From positions 1-38,743 of the forward strand of contig CAIRQX010000108.1 of the NCBI GenBank assembly GCA_903880855.1: DNA of 38,743 bases, given 5' to 3'. The position numbers were made by a program, and so were the translations under genes. Of the stretch, positions 16,793 through 24,689 are shown one piece after another (the first letter of the stretch is position 1; each line of letters opens with the position of its first letter). Origin of the DNA: an uncultured Burkholderiales bacterium. Its GTDB lineage: Bacteria; Pseudomonadota; Gammaproteobacteria; Burkholderiales; Burkholderiaceae_C. A model generated the notes under the pieces. It was not told the DNA's origin. It saw only the letters and a program-made list of their open reading frames with translations, and made no database searches.

Positions 16793-17560
16793 TCAACTTC
16801 CTAAAAAGGATCGCAACACCAAAAACGCCTGTGCCCACACCCATTGGATGCGTGAGACGTTGTTGCCCATAGAGAAAATCAAAATGACAAATCCCACCAA
16901 GATCAAGGCGGGAAAGCCCACGGTAAAAATATTCAAACTCGGTGCAGCACGGGCTACAAATCCGAGACCGATGTTGATGAACAACAAAGTCATCATCACA
17001 GGCAAGCCAATCAATAAAGCACCCAAGAACATCATGGCGCTCCAATTGATCATCTTGCCCAGCATGTCTTGGGTGAAGAATTCTTGGCCAATGGGTAGCA
17101 ACTTGAATGATTCCAGCACCAAACCAAACACAATCAAATGACCACCAATGCCAAGAAATATCAAGGTGCCCATGATGTTGAACAACGCTGACAGCACTGG
17201 AACACTACCCATGTTCGGATCAATCATGTTGGCCATCGACAGGCACATAGAACCTGATATCGCCTGACCCGCTACAACCAAAGTGGCAGATGCCACTTGA
17301 AATACCAAACCCATGGTCAGGCCAATCAAGATTTGGCGAGATATTTCTAGCAAGCCTTCCGCAGTGAGTGGGTCGATACGGGGAATGTCAATTTGCTGCG
17401 ACACAAAAAATGCCAAGGCGAAGCCTAAACACATACGAATGCGCAGATTCACTGCGCGGATAGAAAAAATAGAGGTGAACGCTAAAAACGCAGACAAGCG
17501 CAACATCGGCCAAATAACGACCAAAAACTTCTCAAGAATCTCTAACAGCGCTAGGTTCAT
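16793..17560 (-). CDS. fliR: Flagellar export-gate protein FliR
   Basis: 255 residues from ATG 17560; three upstream codons beginning at a TTG right after the fliQ stop are less likely. FliR is a core export-gate subunit that with FliP and FliQ forms the protein channel in the MS ring. Six or so hydrophobic segments and the stretch LEISRQILIGLTMGLVFQV match the family. The gene is 9 bases from the fliQ stop and 13 from flhB, consistent with tight translational coupling. Confidence 0.95.
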   Translation of the reverse strand: MNLALLEILEKFLVVIWPMLRLSAFLAFTSIFSIRAVNLRIRMCLGFALAFFVSQQIDIPRIDPLTAEGLLEISRQILIGLTMGLVFQVASATLVVAGQAISGSMCLSMANMIDPNMGSVPVLSALFNIMGTLIFLGIGGHLIVFGLVLESFKLLPIGQEFFTQDMLGKMINWSAMMFLGALLIGLPVMMTLLFINIGLGFVARAAPSLNIFTVGFPALILVGFVILIFSMGNNVSRIQWVWAQAFLVLRSFLGS

Positions 17561-17569
17561 TGCCCACAA

Positions 17570-17839
17570 TCACATGAACAAACTGGGGATGCGTGTGAAG
17601 ATAGCCTTGGTGTAATCCACCATGGTGTTGATCATCCAACCGCCCATGATTGCGATGGTCAATCCAATCGCGAATACTTTTGGAATAAAGCTGAGCGTTT
17701 GCTCGTTGATGGAAGTTGCGGCTTGGAAAATACCCACTACCAAGCCCACCACCAAACCTACAACAAGCATGGGCGCAGAGATGAGCATAGTCATCCAAAG
17801 CGCTTGGCGGGCTAAATCTACTACGGCTGCTGAATCCAT
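17570..17839 (-). CDS. fliQ: Flagellar export-gate protein FliQ
   Basis: 89 residues, the family's standard size, with two hydrophobic segments. VVGLVVGIFQAATSINEQTLSFIPK is the characteristic turn between them, here cited for positions about 29-53. FliQ packs around the FliP-FliR channel in the inner membrane. It follows fliP by 12 bases and is followed by fliR. Confidence 0.96.
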   Translation of the reverse strand: MDSAAVVDLARQALWMTMLISAPMLVVGLVVGLVVGIFQAATSINEQTLSFIPKVFAIGLTIAIMGGWMINTMVDYTKAIFTRIPSLFM

Positions 17840-17851
17840 GGTGGTTCTTCC

Positions 17852-18619
17852 TTAAAAAACGAAACTATTGGAGAGCGACGCCATCAATAGCGTCCACCCG
17901 TCGATCAACACAAACAACATGAGTTTGATAGGCATCGAAATAATCATGGGCGAGAGCATCATCATGCCCATCGACATCAAAACACTGGCAACGATCAAGT
18001 CAATCACTACAAAGGGGATGTAGATCAAAAAGCCAATGGTGAAGGCGCTCTTGATTTCAGAAGTGATAAACGCTGGCATCAACGTAGTGAATGGCACTTG
18101 TGAGGAGTTATCTAACTCGCGACGGTTAGCGATTTGCATGAACATCGCGATATCGTCTTCGCGGGTTTGCTTCATCATGAAGTCACGAATCGGCGCTTCA
18201 GCTTTGATCAATGCTTTGTCGAAGCCTAAATTGGCATTCATATAAGGACCCACTGCATCTTTATAGACCGACTCGAAGACGGGCGACATGATAAAGAAGG
18301 TCAAGAATAAAGCGAGTCCGACCAATACGGTATTTGGCGGTGTTTGCGCAGTGCCTAAAGCTTGGCGCAAGATAGACAACACAATAATGATGCGCACAAA
18401 CGAGGTCATCATTAGCAACATCGATGGCAACAGTGTTAGCGTTGTCATCAAGCCCAGCAATTGCAGGCTCATGCTGTATTGCTGGCCACCTTTGCCGCCG
18501 CTCACATTCACCAAAGGAATACCTTGCGCTTGCGCCATCATCGGCACCACGCACATGGCAATGAACAACAACATCATCAAGACGAAGGTGAGTTTGAAGG
18601 AGACTAGTTTACGCAACAT
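17852..18619 (-). CDS. fliP: Flagellar export-gate protein FliP
   Basis: 255 residues from ATG 18619, which has AGGAGA seven bases upstream; a longer frame to 18673 lacks this. The start lies inside the end of fliO (11-base overlap), so the two are coupled. An N-terminal signal peptide ends near MAQAQG (about residue 31), as usual for FliP. Typical segments include TSFVRIIIVLSILRQALGT and PPNTVLVGLALFLTFFIM. FliP forms the pentameric core of the export channel, with FliO as its assembly chaperone. Confidence 0.96.
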   Translation of the reverse strand: MLRKLVSFKLTFVLMMLLFIAMCVVPMMAQAQGIPLVNVSGGKGGQQYSMSLQLLGLMTTLTLLPSMLLMMTSFVRIIIVLSILRQALGTAQTPPNTVLVGLALFLTFFIMSPVFESVYKDAVGPYMNANLGFDKALIKAEAPIRDFMMKQTREDDIAMFMQIANRRELDNSSQVPFTTLMPAFITSEIKSAFTIGFLIYIPFVVIDLIVASVLMSMGMMMLSPMIISMPIKLMLFVLIDGWTLLMASLSNSFVF

Positions 18620-18881
18620 GCGATGTCTCCTCGGTCCAAGCGTGCAAAGTTTTAACTTCGCTCGGGCTGACACTTGCCAACACCATTTGGTTGTCGATTT
18701 GTATCAACACCATCTTGTGTTTCAGGCTCAAAGGCAGGGCTTCCACTAACTGGATACGGCGCTCGCCGTTGCCTTGTATCCCCATAGTCTTGTTGCGCTT
18801 GACCCACCACCAGGCAGCGCCCAGTAACAGCAAAATACTGAACGTACTAGCGATGAACTGGGCCCAATTGAAGCTTTGCAT
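18609..18881 (-). CDS. fliO: Flagellar assembly protein FliO
   Basis: 90 residues: one membrane segment near the N-terminus (8-26) and a small cytoplasmic domain with RRIQLVEALPLSLKHKMVLIQIDNQ-type sequence, the core FliO motif. FliO helps build the FliP ring. It is the first gene of the second flagellar block (fliO, P, Q, R, flhB and three more), behind a sigma-54-like promoter. In many bacteria fliM and fliN come directly before fliO; here an opposite-strand gene is found instead. Confidence 0.88.
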   Translation of the reverse strand: MQSFNWAQFIASTFSILLLLGAAWWWVKRNKTMGIQGNGERRIQLVEALPLSLKHKMVLIQIDNQMVLASVSPSEVKTLHAWTEETSHVA

Positions 18882-18943
18882 GATGAATTTCCTGTGCGCA
18901 ATGACGGTTTATTGACACCTAAAGTGCCTGTTCCCATAAACTT

Positions 18944-18959
18944 CGCAATCAATATGCCA
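18944..18959 (-). promoter_or_regulatory. Sigma-54 (-24/-12) promoter for fliO-fliP-fliQ-fliR-flhB
   Basis: Read on the minus strand: TGGCATATTGATTGCG. The -24 GG and -12 GC are ten bases apart, as sigma-54 requires, and TTGC matches the consensus exactly. It would start a transcript about 50 bases before the fliO ATG. Confidence 0.65.
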
Positions 18960-19009
18960 GGTCATATTGGCACTACCGCGGGTATTTCGCGCAGATATAG
19001 TTCCAACCC

Positions 19010-19765
19010 ATGGGATTGAGAGAAATACTGAAAGACTTGATAAATGCCGGAGGCACTGGCGGACTGAATTGGCATGTGCACGCCTTTCAATCCCAGAAAC
19101 GCTGGCAACCCACCGTTACACATATTGAACACTTTTTAATGCATTGCCAACCGCGCCACAAGCATTTGCTGTTGATGGGTTGCAGCGCAGGCTGGATGAT
19201 GCCCACCACATGGCTGGCCCAGTTCACGCAGATTGACGCTTACGACATCGACCCAATTGCACAACGCTTATTCAATTGGCGCCATGGTCGGGCACTGCGT
19301 CATAGCCAAACGCAAATTAGCCACCACCGGCAAGATGCGATGGCGCATTTACCCAAAATAATCGAAAAACATCCGCAAGCCAGCATCTGGTTTGACAATA
19401 TGTTGGGACAACACCGTTACCGCATTCGCGATGAAACGTTGGTAGGAAAAGAGCTTTGTGCGCTTAAAACTACCTTAACGGGACGCGATTGGGGTAGCGT
19501 GCATGACTTGCTGTCGGGCCCTACCCAACAAGTTGCGCGCTCACAAGATTCACGTATGCAAGATGTGTATCAAAGCGTGTTTCCACGCGATATGGGCGCC
19601 TCTTACAGCCAATCCTTGGTGCAAAGCTTGCAGGCTCAAGGGATCTGGTTTGACCATCTAACTTCACACGTATTTACAGACGATACCCCCACCACGCTTA
19701 TTCCCTGGGAATTCAAGCCACACTATTGGCATTGGTTACAAGCAGGGTGGCAATCACCCCTGTAA
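19010..19765 (+). CDS. SAM-dependent methyltransferase-like protein, inserted in the flagellar cluster
   Basis: 251 residues. A Rossmann-type motif I is suggested by HLLLMGCSAGWMMP (52-64), with Gly57 and Gly61, followed by the acidic strand end IDAYDIDPIAQ (75-85) that would hold the SAM ribose. A later WFDNMLGQ could be motif IV-like. The glycine motif is not the classic GxGxG, so catalytic activity is uncertain. It lies on the plus strand between fliJ and fliO, where fliK, fliL, fliM and fliN often are. The sequence just upstream shows no ribosome site. A substrate such as flagellin or a switch protein is speculation. Confidence 0.6.
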   Translation: MGLREILKDLINAGGTGGLNWHVHAFQSQKRWQPTVTHIEHFLMHCQPRHKHLLLMGCSAGWMMPTTWLAQFTQIDAYDIDPIAQRLFNWRHGRALRHSQTQISHHRQDAMAHLPKIIEKHPQASIWFDNMLGQHRYRIRDETLVGKELCALKTTLTGRDWGSVHDLLSGPTQQVARSQDSRMQDVYQSVFPRDMGASYSQSLVQSLQAQGIWFDHLTSHVFTDDTPTTLIPWEFKPHYWHWLQAGWQSPL

Positions 19766-19768
19766 GAC

Positions 19769-19807
19769 CCAAATAATTCTTATTGCAAATGAACGCAATG
19801 TATTTGG
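19769..19807. terminator. Nested inverted repeat between convergent genes
   Basis: Seven-base arms CCAAATA (19769) and TATTTGG (19801) match perfectly, and inside them five-base arms ATTGC and GCAAT match too. The position between the ends of the methyltransferase-like gene and fliJ suits a two-way terminator, but there is no T-run, so termination is inferred. Confidence 0.45.
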
Positions 19808-20245
19808 TTACTTCATATTAAAAAGCATCACACCCGCAGCATCCATTTCACGTTGTTCGCGTTTAGCGGTGGCGTCTCTAATGCGTCTCTCATCTTGCTC
19901 TTGCAAAGTTTCCATTTGGATACGTTTTTTTTCTGCGGCTAGCAAATTACCCTTTAGAATATCTAACTCAAATTTAGCGTGCTGAAGGTCAATGTCAACA
20001 CGTTTGATCAAGGTTTGTATTTGCTGTAAAAAACCTCTGAAGTTCACTGTCTCTTGCATGTTGAGCGATTTTTTTTCTGTTTCTATTGATCGCGCTAGAT
20101 AGTCAGCATAAAGCACTTCCATACGACCGCGACTTTGCTCAAGGCTTTTAATTTTTTCACGGCCCTTGACCAATGCGGCCATTGCTTGGTCGCATTTTTC
20201 TTTGGCTTTTTTTGCCAAGATAGGCCAAGTTGCAAGGGGTTTCAT
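19808..20245 (-). CDS. fliJ: Flagellar export chaperone/ATPase stalk FliJ
   Basis: 145 residues, almost wholly helical: two long amphipathic helices forming the FliJ coiled coil (about 5-60 and 70-135). FliJ inserts into the FliI hexamer as a stalk and recycles export chaperones. Its start overlaps the fliI stop by four bases (ATGA). Low sequence conservation in the family means position is important to the call. It is the last minus-strand gene before the methyltransferase-like insert; the usual next gene fliK is missing. Confidence 0.85.
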   Translation of the reverse strand: MKPLATWPILAKKAKEKCDQAMAALVKGREKIKSLEQSRGRMEVLYADYLARSIETEKKSLNMQETVNFRGFLQQIQTLIKRVDIDLQHAKFELDILKGNLLAAEKKRIQMETLQEQDERRIRDATAKREQREMDAAGVMLFNMK

Positions 20246-21561
20246 GACACCAAGTGTTTGAGATTACCCAATGACACGTCATAGTCTTCGCTGATGTACA
20301 TGTCTTGTCGCAAGAACATCACCATTTGTTCACGCAGGCGAATCGCATCATCCAACTCTGGGTTGGTCCCAGCTTCATAGGCGCCTACTTGCACCAAGTC
20401 TGCATTTTGTTGGTAGACAGACCACAAGCGTCTAAACCGGTTGGCTTGTCGCATCGACTCGCTATCCACTATGGTTTGCATCACACGTGAAATAGAACCA
20501 TTCAAATCAATCGCAGGGTAATGCGCTTGGTCGGCCAATGTGCGCGACAGCATGACCTGTCCATCTAATGACGCACGGGCAATATCTACGATAGGGTCAG
20601 AAGCATCATCGCCTTCGGCAAGCACGGTATAGATAGATGTGATCGAGCCATGGCCATGTCTGCCAACGCCACCGCGTTCAATCAAATTAGGTAACAAGGC
20701 AAACACAGAGGGGGGATAGCCTTTGGCGGTAGGTGGTTCACCAATTGCCAAACCAATCTCGCGTTGCGCATGGGCCACACGCGTCAAGCTGTCGCACAGC
20801 ATCAACACGTTCAATCCTTTGTCACGGAAGTATTCTGCGACCACATGTGTCATATGGGTGGCTTTGAGTCGCAACACAGGCGACACGTTGGCAGGTGCGG
20901 CAATCACTACCGACTTTGCTAAGCCTTCGTCACCCAGTGATTCGCTGATAAACGCTTGCACTTCGCGGCCACGCTCACCGATCAAACCAATCACCACGAT
21001 GTCAGCTTTGGTGAATCGGGTCAGCATGCCTAGCAACACACTTTTGCCCACACCAGAACCGGCCACTAAACCAATCCGCTGGCCTCGTCCAACCGTCAAC
21101 ACGGAGTTGATGGCTTTCACGCCCACATCCAAAATGGAATTGATAGGGCCACGCTCCATAGGATTGAGCGGGCTGCCGAACAATGTCATTTGGTCTGGTA
21201 ATTCAGGTAAGGGGCGGCCATCTAAAGGTTTACCGCGACCATCAATCACTCGACCTAGCAAGCCATCGCCCAAACGCACTTGGTCTGAGTTGCGCATCAC
21301 TCGCACCATGTCACCAGGACCAACGCCCACAGGGTCTGTGAAGGGCATCAAATACAAAGTACGGTCGTTGAAACCGACTACCTCGGCTTCAATTCGGTGG
21401 CCGTGTTGACCTAAAACTTCACAACATGCACCTAAGGGTGCCATGATGCCGCGCGTCTCTAATGTCAAGCCCACCAAGCGCACCAAGGTGCCGCTACGTT
21501 GCGGATCTGGCACGCGCAATTGCTCAAGCGTGGTTTCTACTTCTTGCGCGAAATCAAGCAT
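20242..21561 (-). CDS. fliI: Flagellum-specific ATPase FliI
   Basis: 439 residues. FliI is the hexameric ATPase of the export apparatus, related to F1-beta. Walker A AGSGVGKS is at 167-174 with Lys173, and Walker B is VLMLCDSLTR near 255-264. GERGREV and the C-terminal domain are complete. The start is 18 bases after the FliF-tail-like gene, which sits between fliH and fliI where no gene is usual. Confidence 0.97.
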   Translation of the reverse strand: MLDFAQEVETTLEQLRVPDPQRSGTLVRLVGLTLETRGIMAPLGACCEVLGQHGHRIEAEVVGFNDRTLYLMPFTDPVGVGPGDMVRVMRNSDQVRLGDGLLGRVIDGRGKPLDGRPLPELPDQMTLFGSPLNPMERGPINSILDVGVKAINSVLTVGRGQRIGLVAGSGVGKSVLLGMLTRFTKADIVVIGLIGERGREVQAFISESLGDEGLAKSVVIAAPANVSPVLRLKATHMTHVVAEYFRDKGLNVLMLCDSLTRVAHAQREIGLAIGEPPTAKGYPPSVFALLPNLIERGGVGRHGHGSITSIYTVLAEGDDASDPIVDIARASLDGQVMLSRTLADQAHYPAIDLNGSISRVMQTIVDSESMRQANRFRRLWSVYQQNADLVQVGAYEAGTNPELDDAIRLREQMVMFLRQDMYISEDYDVSLGNLKHLVS

Positions 21562-21579
21562 GGAACAGTTCTAAATTGG

Positions 21580-22194
21580 TTATTGGGTTTGGATCATGCT
21601 GCGGATCACGCCAGCCACACGGCTTTGGTCGTTTTGCACCACCATGCGCACCACGCCTACTTTGTCTTCGTAGCTATTGGCGTTGTTAAGCAGTTCTGGT
21701 GGAATTGTCGGTTTTTTTGCCTTGGCTTGTTCGCGCTTCATGCGTTCTTTCACATCGGCCAATGATTCACCTTCTTGCATGACGATTTCAGTGCTTGCTG
21801 GTGCATCTGCAACAGAACCTTCTTCTGTTGTGAACCCATCTGCGATAGTAGAGCCCTCAACAACTTCCGTCGCTACCGCATCAGCTTCTATTTCGACTAC
21901 TTCTTCGTCTACTTCTGCTTGAAGATCGACCACAGGCGCTGGTTTGTGCTTAGGTTTATCTGGCACTTCCAAAAGTAATTTTTGAAAACGTATTTGGTCA
22001 TTGCGCTTAGCCTCAGCCAATATGCTGGCGCGAATCATTTCTTGCTGCACCTCTTCAATCGCCTCACTGTGCATATCCTCGTTGACCATTGCACCATCGA
22101 CAATATGCATCACAAACGGGCGTATCACGGTCACTATGATGACCATGAAAATCAACCCCATTAACAATGTATTGATGACGTCAGGAATGAACAT
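21580..22194 (-). CDS. FliF C-terminal-like membrane protein (second FliG-binding tail)
   Basis: 204 residues from ATG 22194, chosen for the strong GGGGAGG six bases upstream; the start overlaps the fliH stop by 14 bases. One membrane segment (about 5-27) ends in VIRPFV, like VVRPMV at the end of FliF's second membrane segment. A helical acidic linker follows (about 35-130). The last 70 residues (134-204) match the FliF tail of the same locus: in gap-free blocks 12 of 17 and 21 of 38 positions are identical by eye, including QEGESL, ANSY, DKV and RVAGV. In FliF this tail binds the N-terminal domain of FliG. The protein has no ring-building domains, so it looks like a shortened FliF paralogue. 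It may bind FliG, tie the ATPase complex to the MS ring or compete with FliF; these are inferences. Confidence 0.8.
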   Translation of the reverse strand: MFIPDVINTLLMGLIFMVIIVTVIRPFVMHIVDGAMVNEDMHSEAIEEVQQEMIRASILAEAKRNDQIRFQKLLLEVPDKPKHKPAPVVDLQAEVDEEVVEIEADAVATEVVEGSTIADGFTTEEGSVADAPASTEIVMQEGESLADVKERMKREQAKAKKPTIPPELLNNANSYEDKVGVVRMVVQNDQSRVAGVIRSMIQTQ

Positions 22195-23632
22195 CTTCTG
22201 CCTCCCCATCGTCTGTTTTAAGTTGCTCGTCTATGTCAGAAATTGGCTCAAACGATAGTTCTTCAGGCGCTTCTGGTGATGCTTCAGGAGAAGCTTCTTC
22301 AGAAAGCTCTATAGATGCCTCTTGAACTTCCGTTTCTGGATTTTTGTTAGCTTCAACGACTGGCTCCGCACGCGGCGCGATTTCTTTTAGCGCCAAACTT
22401 CTGGTTAATGCCTCAAGCCTGTTCTCAATCAAATCTTCGACCACCATATCGTTAGCAATCACGCGCACACTGCCAGACGCCAATTGCGGTACCGCTTCTA
22501 AGTGAACGCCTTGCAGACTAGCAGTAGTCAAGGTCTCGAGTAATTTTTTATCTTGGGGGTTGAGCTCTACAACCACCGCGCCTTTGATGGGGTGGTCTAG
22601 TTCGTTCAAACAGCTTTGTACCAAAGCGTCGATCGCTTGGGGCGAAATACTCAGCTCATGCTTGGCAATATGCTGGGCCATATTCAAGGCCAAGCGCTTC
22701 AATGGATTGAAGAAGCGTTGTGGGTCTTGCAGCAAATCATGCAAGCCTTCTGACACTTGCGAGAGCACCTCGCACTGGGTGGCTACTTCTTGCTCCATGG
22801 CTTCGCGAGCTTGACGTTCGCCCTGCTCTATGCCTTGGGCAATACCCTCTTCTAAGCCTTGTGCTTTGCCTTTTTCTAAGGCTTCTTGCACGGCTTCTTC
22901 TAGGCCTTGTCCTTTGCCTTCTTCAAGGCCTAAGGCCTTGCCTTCTTCTAATCCTTGCGCTTTGCCTGTTTCAAAGCCTTCAGCTTTGCCCTCTTCTTTT
23001 CCTTGGGCTAAACCTTTGGCGAACTGGGTCTCTTCACGTTGTACAACTTCTTCTAAAGGTATGCCTTTGGCTTCTGCTTGTACTTCAGGCCTTGCAACTT
23101 GTTCTTCTGTTTTTTGCTCAGCAGATTCAGCGGCTATGGCGTCTAAGGCTTCTTGCGTGGCTTCTAAGTGCGATTGCGCTGTTTTTGAATCATTCGTTCT
23201 ATTAGCAGATTCAGCAATGTCTCGATCATCTACAAATCGGCCAACACTTTTTCTGTCCAGCAAACCTTTAGCAAGCAGCACCTTGATGCGTCTTGCAGCT
23301 GCGTAATCGTCCATCACAAAGGGCAAATGCTCATTGACCGATGCGCTGGTTTTAGGAGCAGTCAAGTTGCTATCAAAGCTTGCTTGCGTTTCTTGTTCTT
23401 GTAACAAAGCCAATGACAGCCTGGCTTGTTCAGTCAGCGTTTGTGCGACCGATGTATAGGCATCGGTCGCAAAACCGTCCGGGTTTTCTGGATACGGTGC
23501 ATCCGCGTAATCTTCGCGTACATCCTCACCCCAAACCGTCGAGTCATATCCGACTTCGGATCGACGAAGGTGTAACTTTGAAGCGGGCTGCCATGGAATG
23601 GCTGACCGCGGCACGACTAATCGGTTATACAT
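22181..23632 (-). CDS. fliH: Flagellar export ATPase regulator FliH, unusually long
   Basis: 483 residues, about twice the ~230 of enteric FliH. FliH dimers hold FliI and dock it to the switch. A ladder of glycines spaced exactly four apart runs from 207 to 243 (ten in a row) and again 255-271, in motifs such as GKAQGLEEGKALG; GxxxG repeats of this kind are a known FliH feature. After it comes the conserved C-terminal part (about 300-415: HDLLQDPQRFFNPL, ALNMAQHIAKHE, LNPQDKK). The N-terminal ~200 residues and the acidic last ~70 are extra. The start overlaps fliG by eight bases. Confidence 0.88.
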   Translation of the reverse strand: MYNRLVVPRSAIPWQPASKLHLRRSEVGYDSTVWGEDVREDYADAPYPENPDGFATDAYTSVAQTLTEQARLSLALLQEQETQASFDSNLTAPKTSASVNEHLPFVMDDYAAARRIKVLLAKGLLDRKSVGRFVDDRDIAESANRTNDSKTAQSHLEATQEALDAIAAESAEQKTEEQVARPEVQAEAKGIPLEEVVQREETQFAKGLAQGKEEGKAEGFETGKAQGLEEGKALGLEEGKGQGLEEAVQEALEKGKAQGLEEGIAQGIEQGERQAREAMEQEVATQCEVLSQVSEGLHDLLQDPQRFFNPLKRLALNMAQHIAKHELSISPQAIDALVQSCLNELDHPIKGAVVVELNPQDKKLLETLTTASLQGVHLEAVPQLASGSVRVIANDMVVEDLIENRLEALTRSLALKEIAPRAEPVVEANKNPETEVQEASIELSEEASPEASPEAPEELSFEPISDIDEQLKTDDGEAEDVHS

Positions 23633-24659
23633 AGTCTCCGCCGCCTAACACCAATTCACCTGAGTCAGACAGTTGTCTGGCCATTCGCATGATTTTCTTT
23701 TGGGCTTCTTCCACATCGGACATGCGCTGTGGGCCTTTGGCCTCCATATCGTCGCGGAACATGCCACGGGCACGCTCAGACATATTATCAAAAAAGCGGG
23801 CTTGGGTTTCAGGGCTTGCGCCTTTCAAAGCCACCATCAACATGTCTGGCTCGACGGTACGCATGAGCACCTGAATACCTTTGTTGTTCACGCCCACCAA
23901 ACTCTCGAAGGTGAACATATTGTCTTGAATCTTGAGCATCAACTCGGGGTCAATTTCATTCAATCCGTTCATGATGCTCGATTCCAACGACGTCTTGGTC
24001 AAGTTCATAATTTTGGCTGCAGCTTCTACGCCACCAAAGCTGGAAGACTGTGACGATGCGCTCTTAGAGAACTGCATTTTCATGATACCTTCTAGTTCGG
24101 CCATAGCAGAAGGTTGCACCGTATCCAAACTTGCAACGCGCTGAATAATTTCAGCGCGAGGCTCAGGCGGCAGAAAATTCAATACATCGGCTGCCACGTT
24201 GGCTTCAAGCAAAGACAAGATGATTGCTACCACTTGTGGGTGCTCGGCCTTGATCATGTCTGCAATTCCACGGGCATCCATCCAAGTCAAAATGTCTAAG
24301 CCCTTGCTGGCTTGCCCAGGCATGATGCGATTTAAAACCGAGGCGGCTTTGTCATCGCCTAAAGCACGACGCATCACGTTTTCTACATAGTCGGTGCTGC
24401 CCATACTCAAAGACGATTGTTTCTTCAAGTGTTCGACAAATTCATCTAAAACGACGTTAACAGCTTCTTGCGAAAAGTCAGCTGCAGCCACCATCGCAGC
24501 ACCTAATGCTTGGACTTCTTTGGGATTTAAAAATTTAATGATGTCAGCCGCTTGTTCTTCGCCTAAGAGCAACATCAACACTGCCGCACGTTGGGTCGAG
24601 GTGATGTTGGACATCTCAGCACGCAGTGCTTCCGACATTCCCATATTAATATCAGCCAT
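23625..24659 (-). CDS. fliG: Flagellar motor switch protein FliG
   Basis: 344 residues, near the usual ~330. FliG links the MS ring to the C ring and generates torque with the stator. The N-terminal FliF-binding domain starts with STQRAAVLMLLLGEEQA; the middle domain has EHPQ at 139-142; the C-terminal torque domain has the charged helix around KGASPETQARFFDNMSERA. AGGAC precedes the ATG by about six bases. A second potential partner tail is encoded three genes downstream. Confidence 0.97.
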   Translation of the reverse strand: MADINMGMSEALRAEMSNITSTQRAAVLMLLLGEEQAADIIKFLNPKEVQALGAAMVAAADFSQEAVNVVLDEFVEHLKKQSSLSMGSTDYVENVMRRALGDDKAASVLNRIMPGQASKGLDILTWMDARGIADMIKAEHPQVVAIILSLLEANVAADVLNFLPPEPRAEIIQRVASLDTVQPSAMAELEGIMKMQFSKSASSQSSSFGGVEAAAKIMNLTKTSLESSIMNGLNEIDPELMLKIQDNMFTFESLVGVNNKGIQVLMRTVEPDMLMVALKGASPETQARFFDNMSERARGMFRDDMEAKGPQRMSDVEEAQKKIMRMARQLSDSGELVLGGGDYV

Positions 24660-24689
24660 GGTGTAGTCCTAAACTTAATTTATTCGGTG

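Noticed and set aside
18961-18976. Plus-strand TGGCACTACCGCGGGT as a sigma-54 promoter for the methyltransferase-like gene
   Set aside because: After the required ten-base spacing the -12 position reads GG, not GC.
22720-23306. Two long plus-strand ORFs opposite fliH
   Set aside because: Caused by the glycine-ladder repeat of fliH; no ribosome sites or plausible composition.
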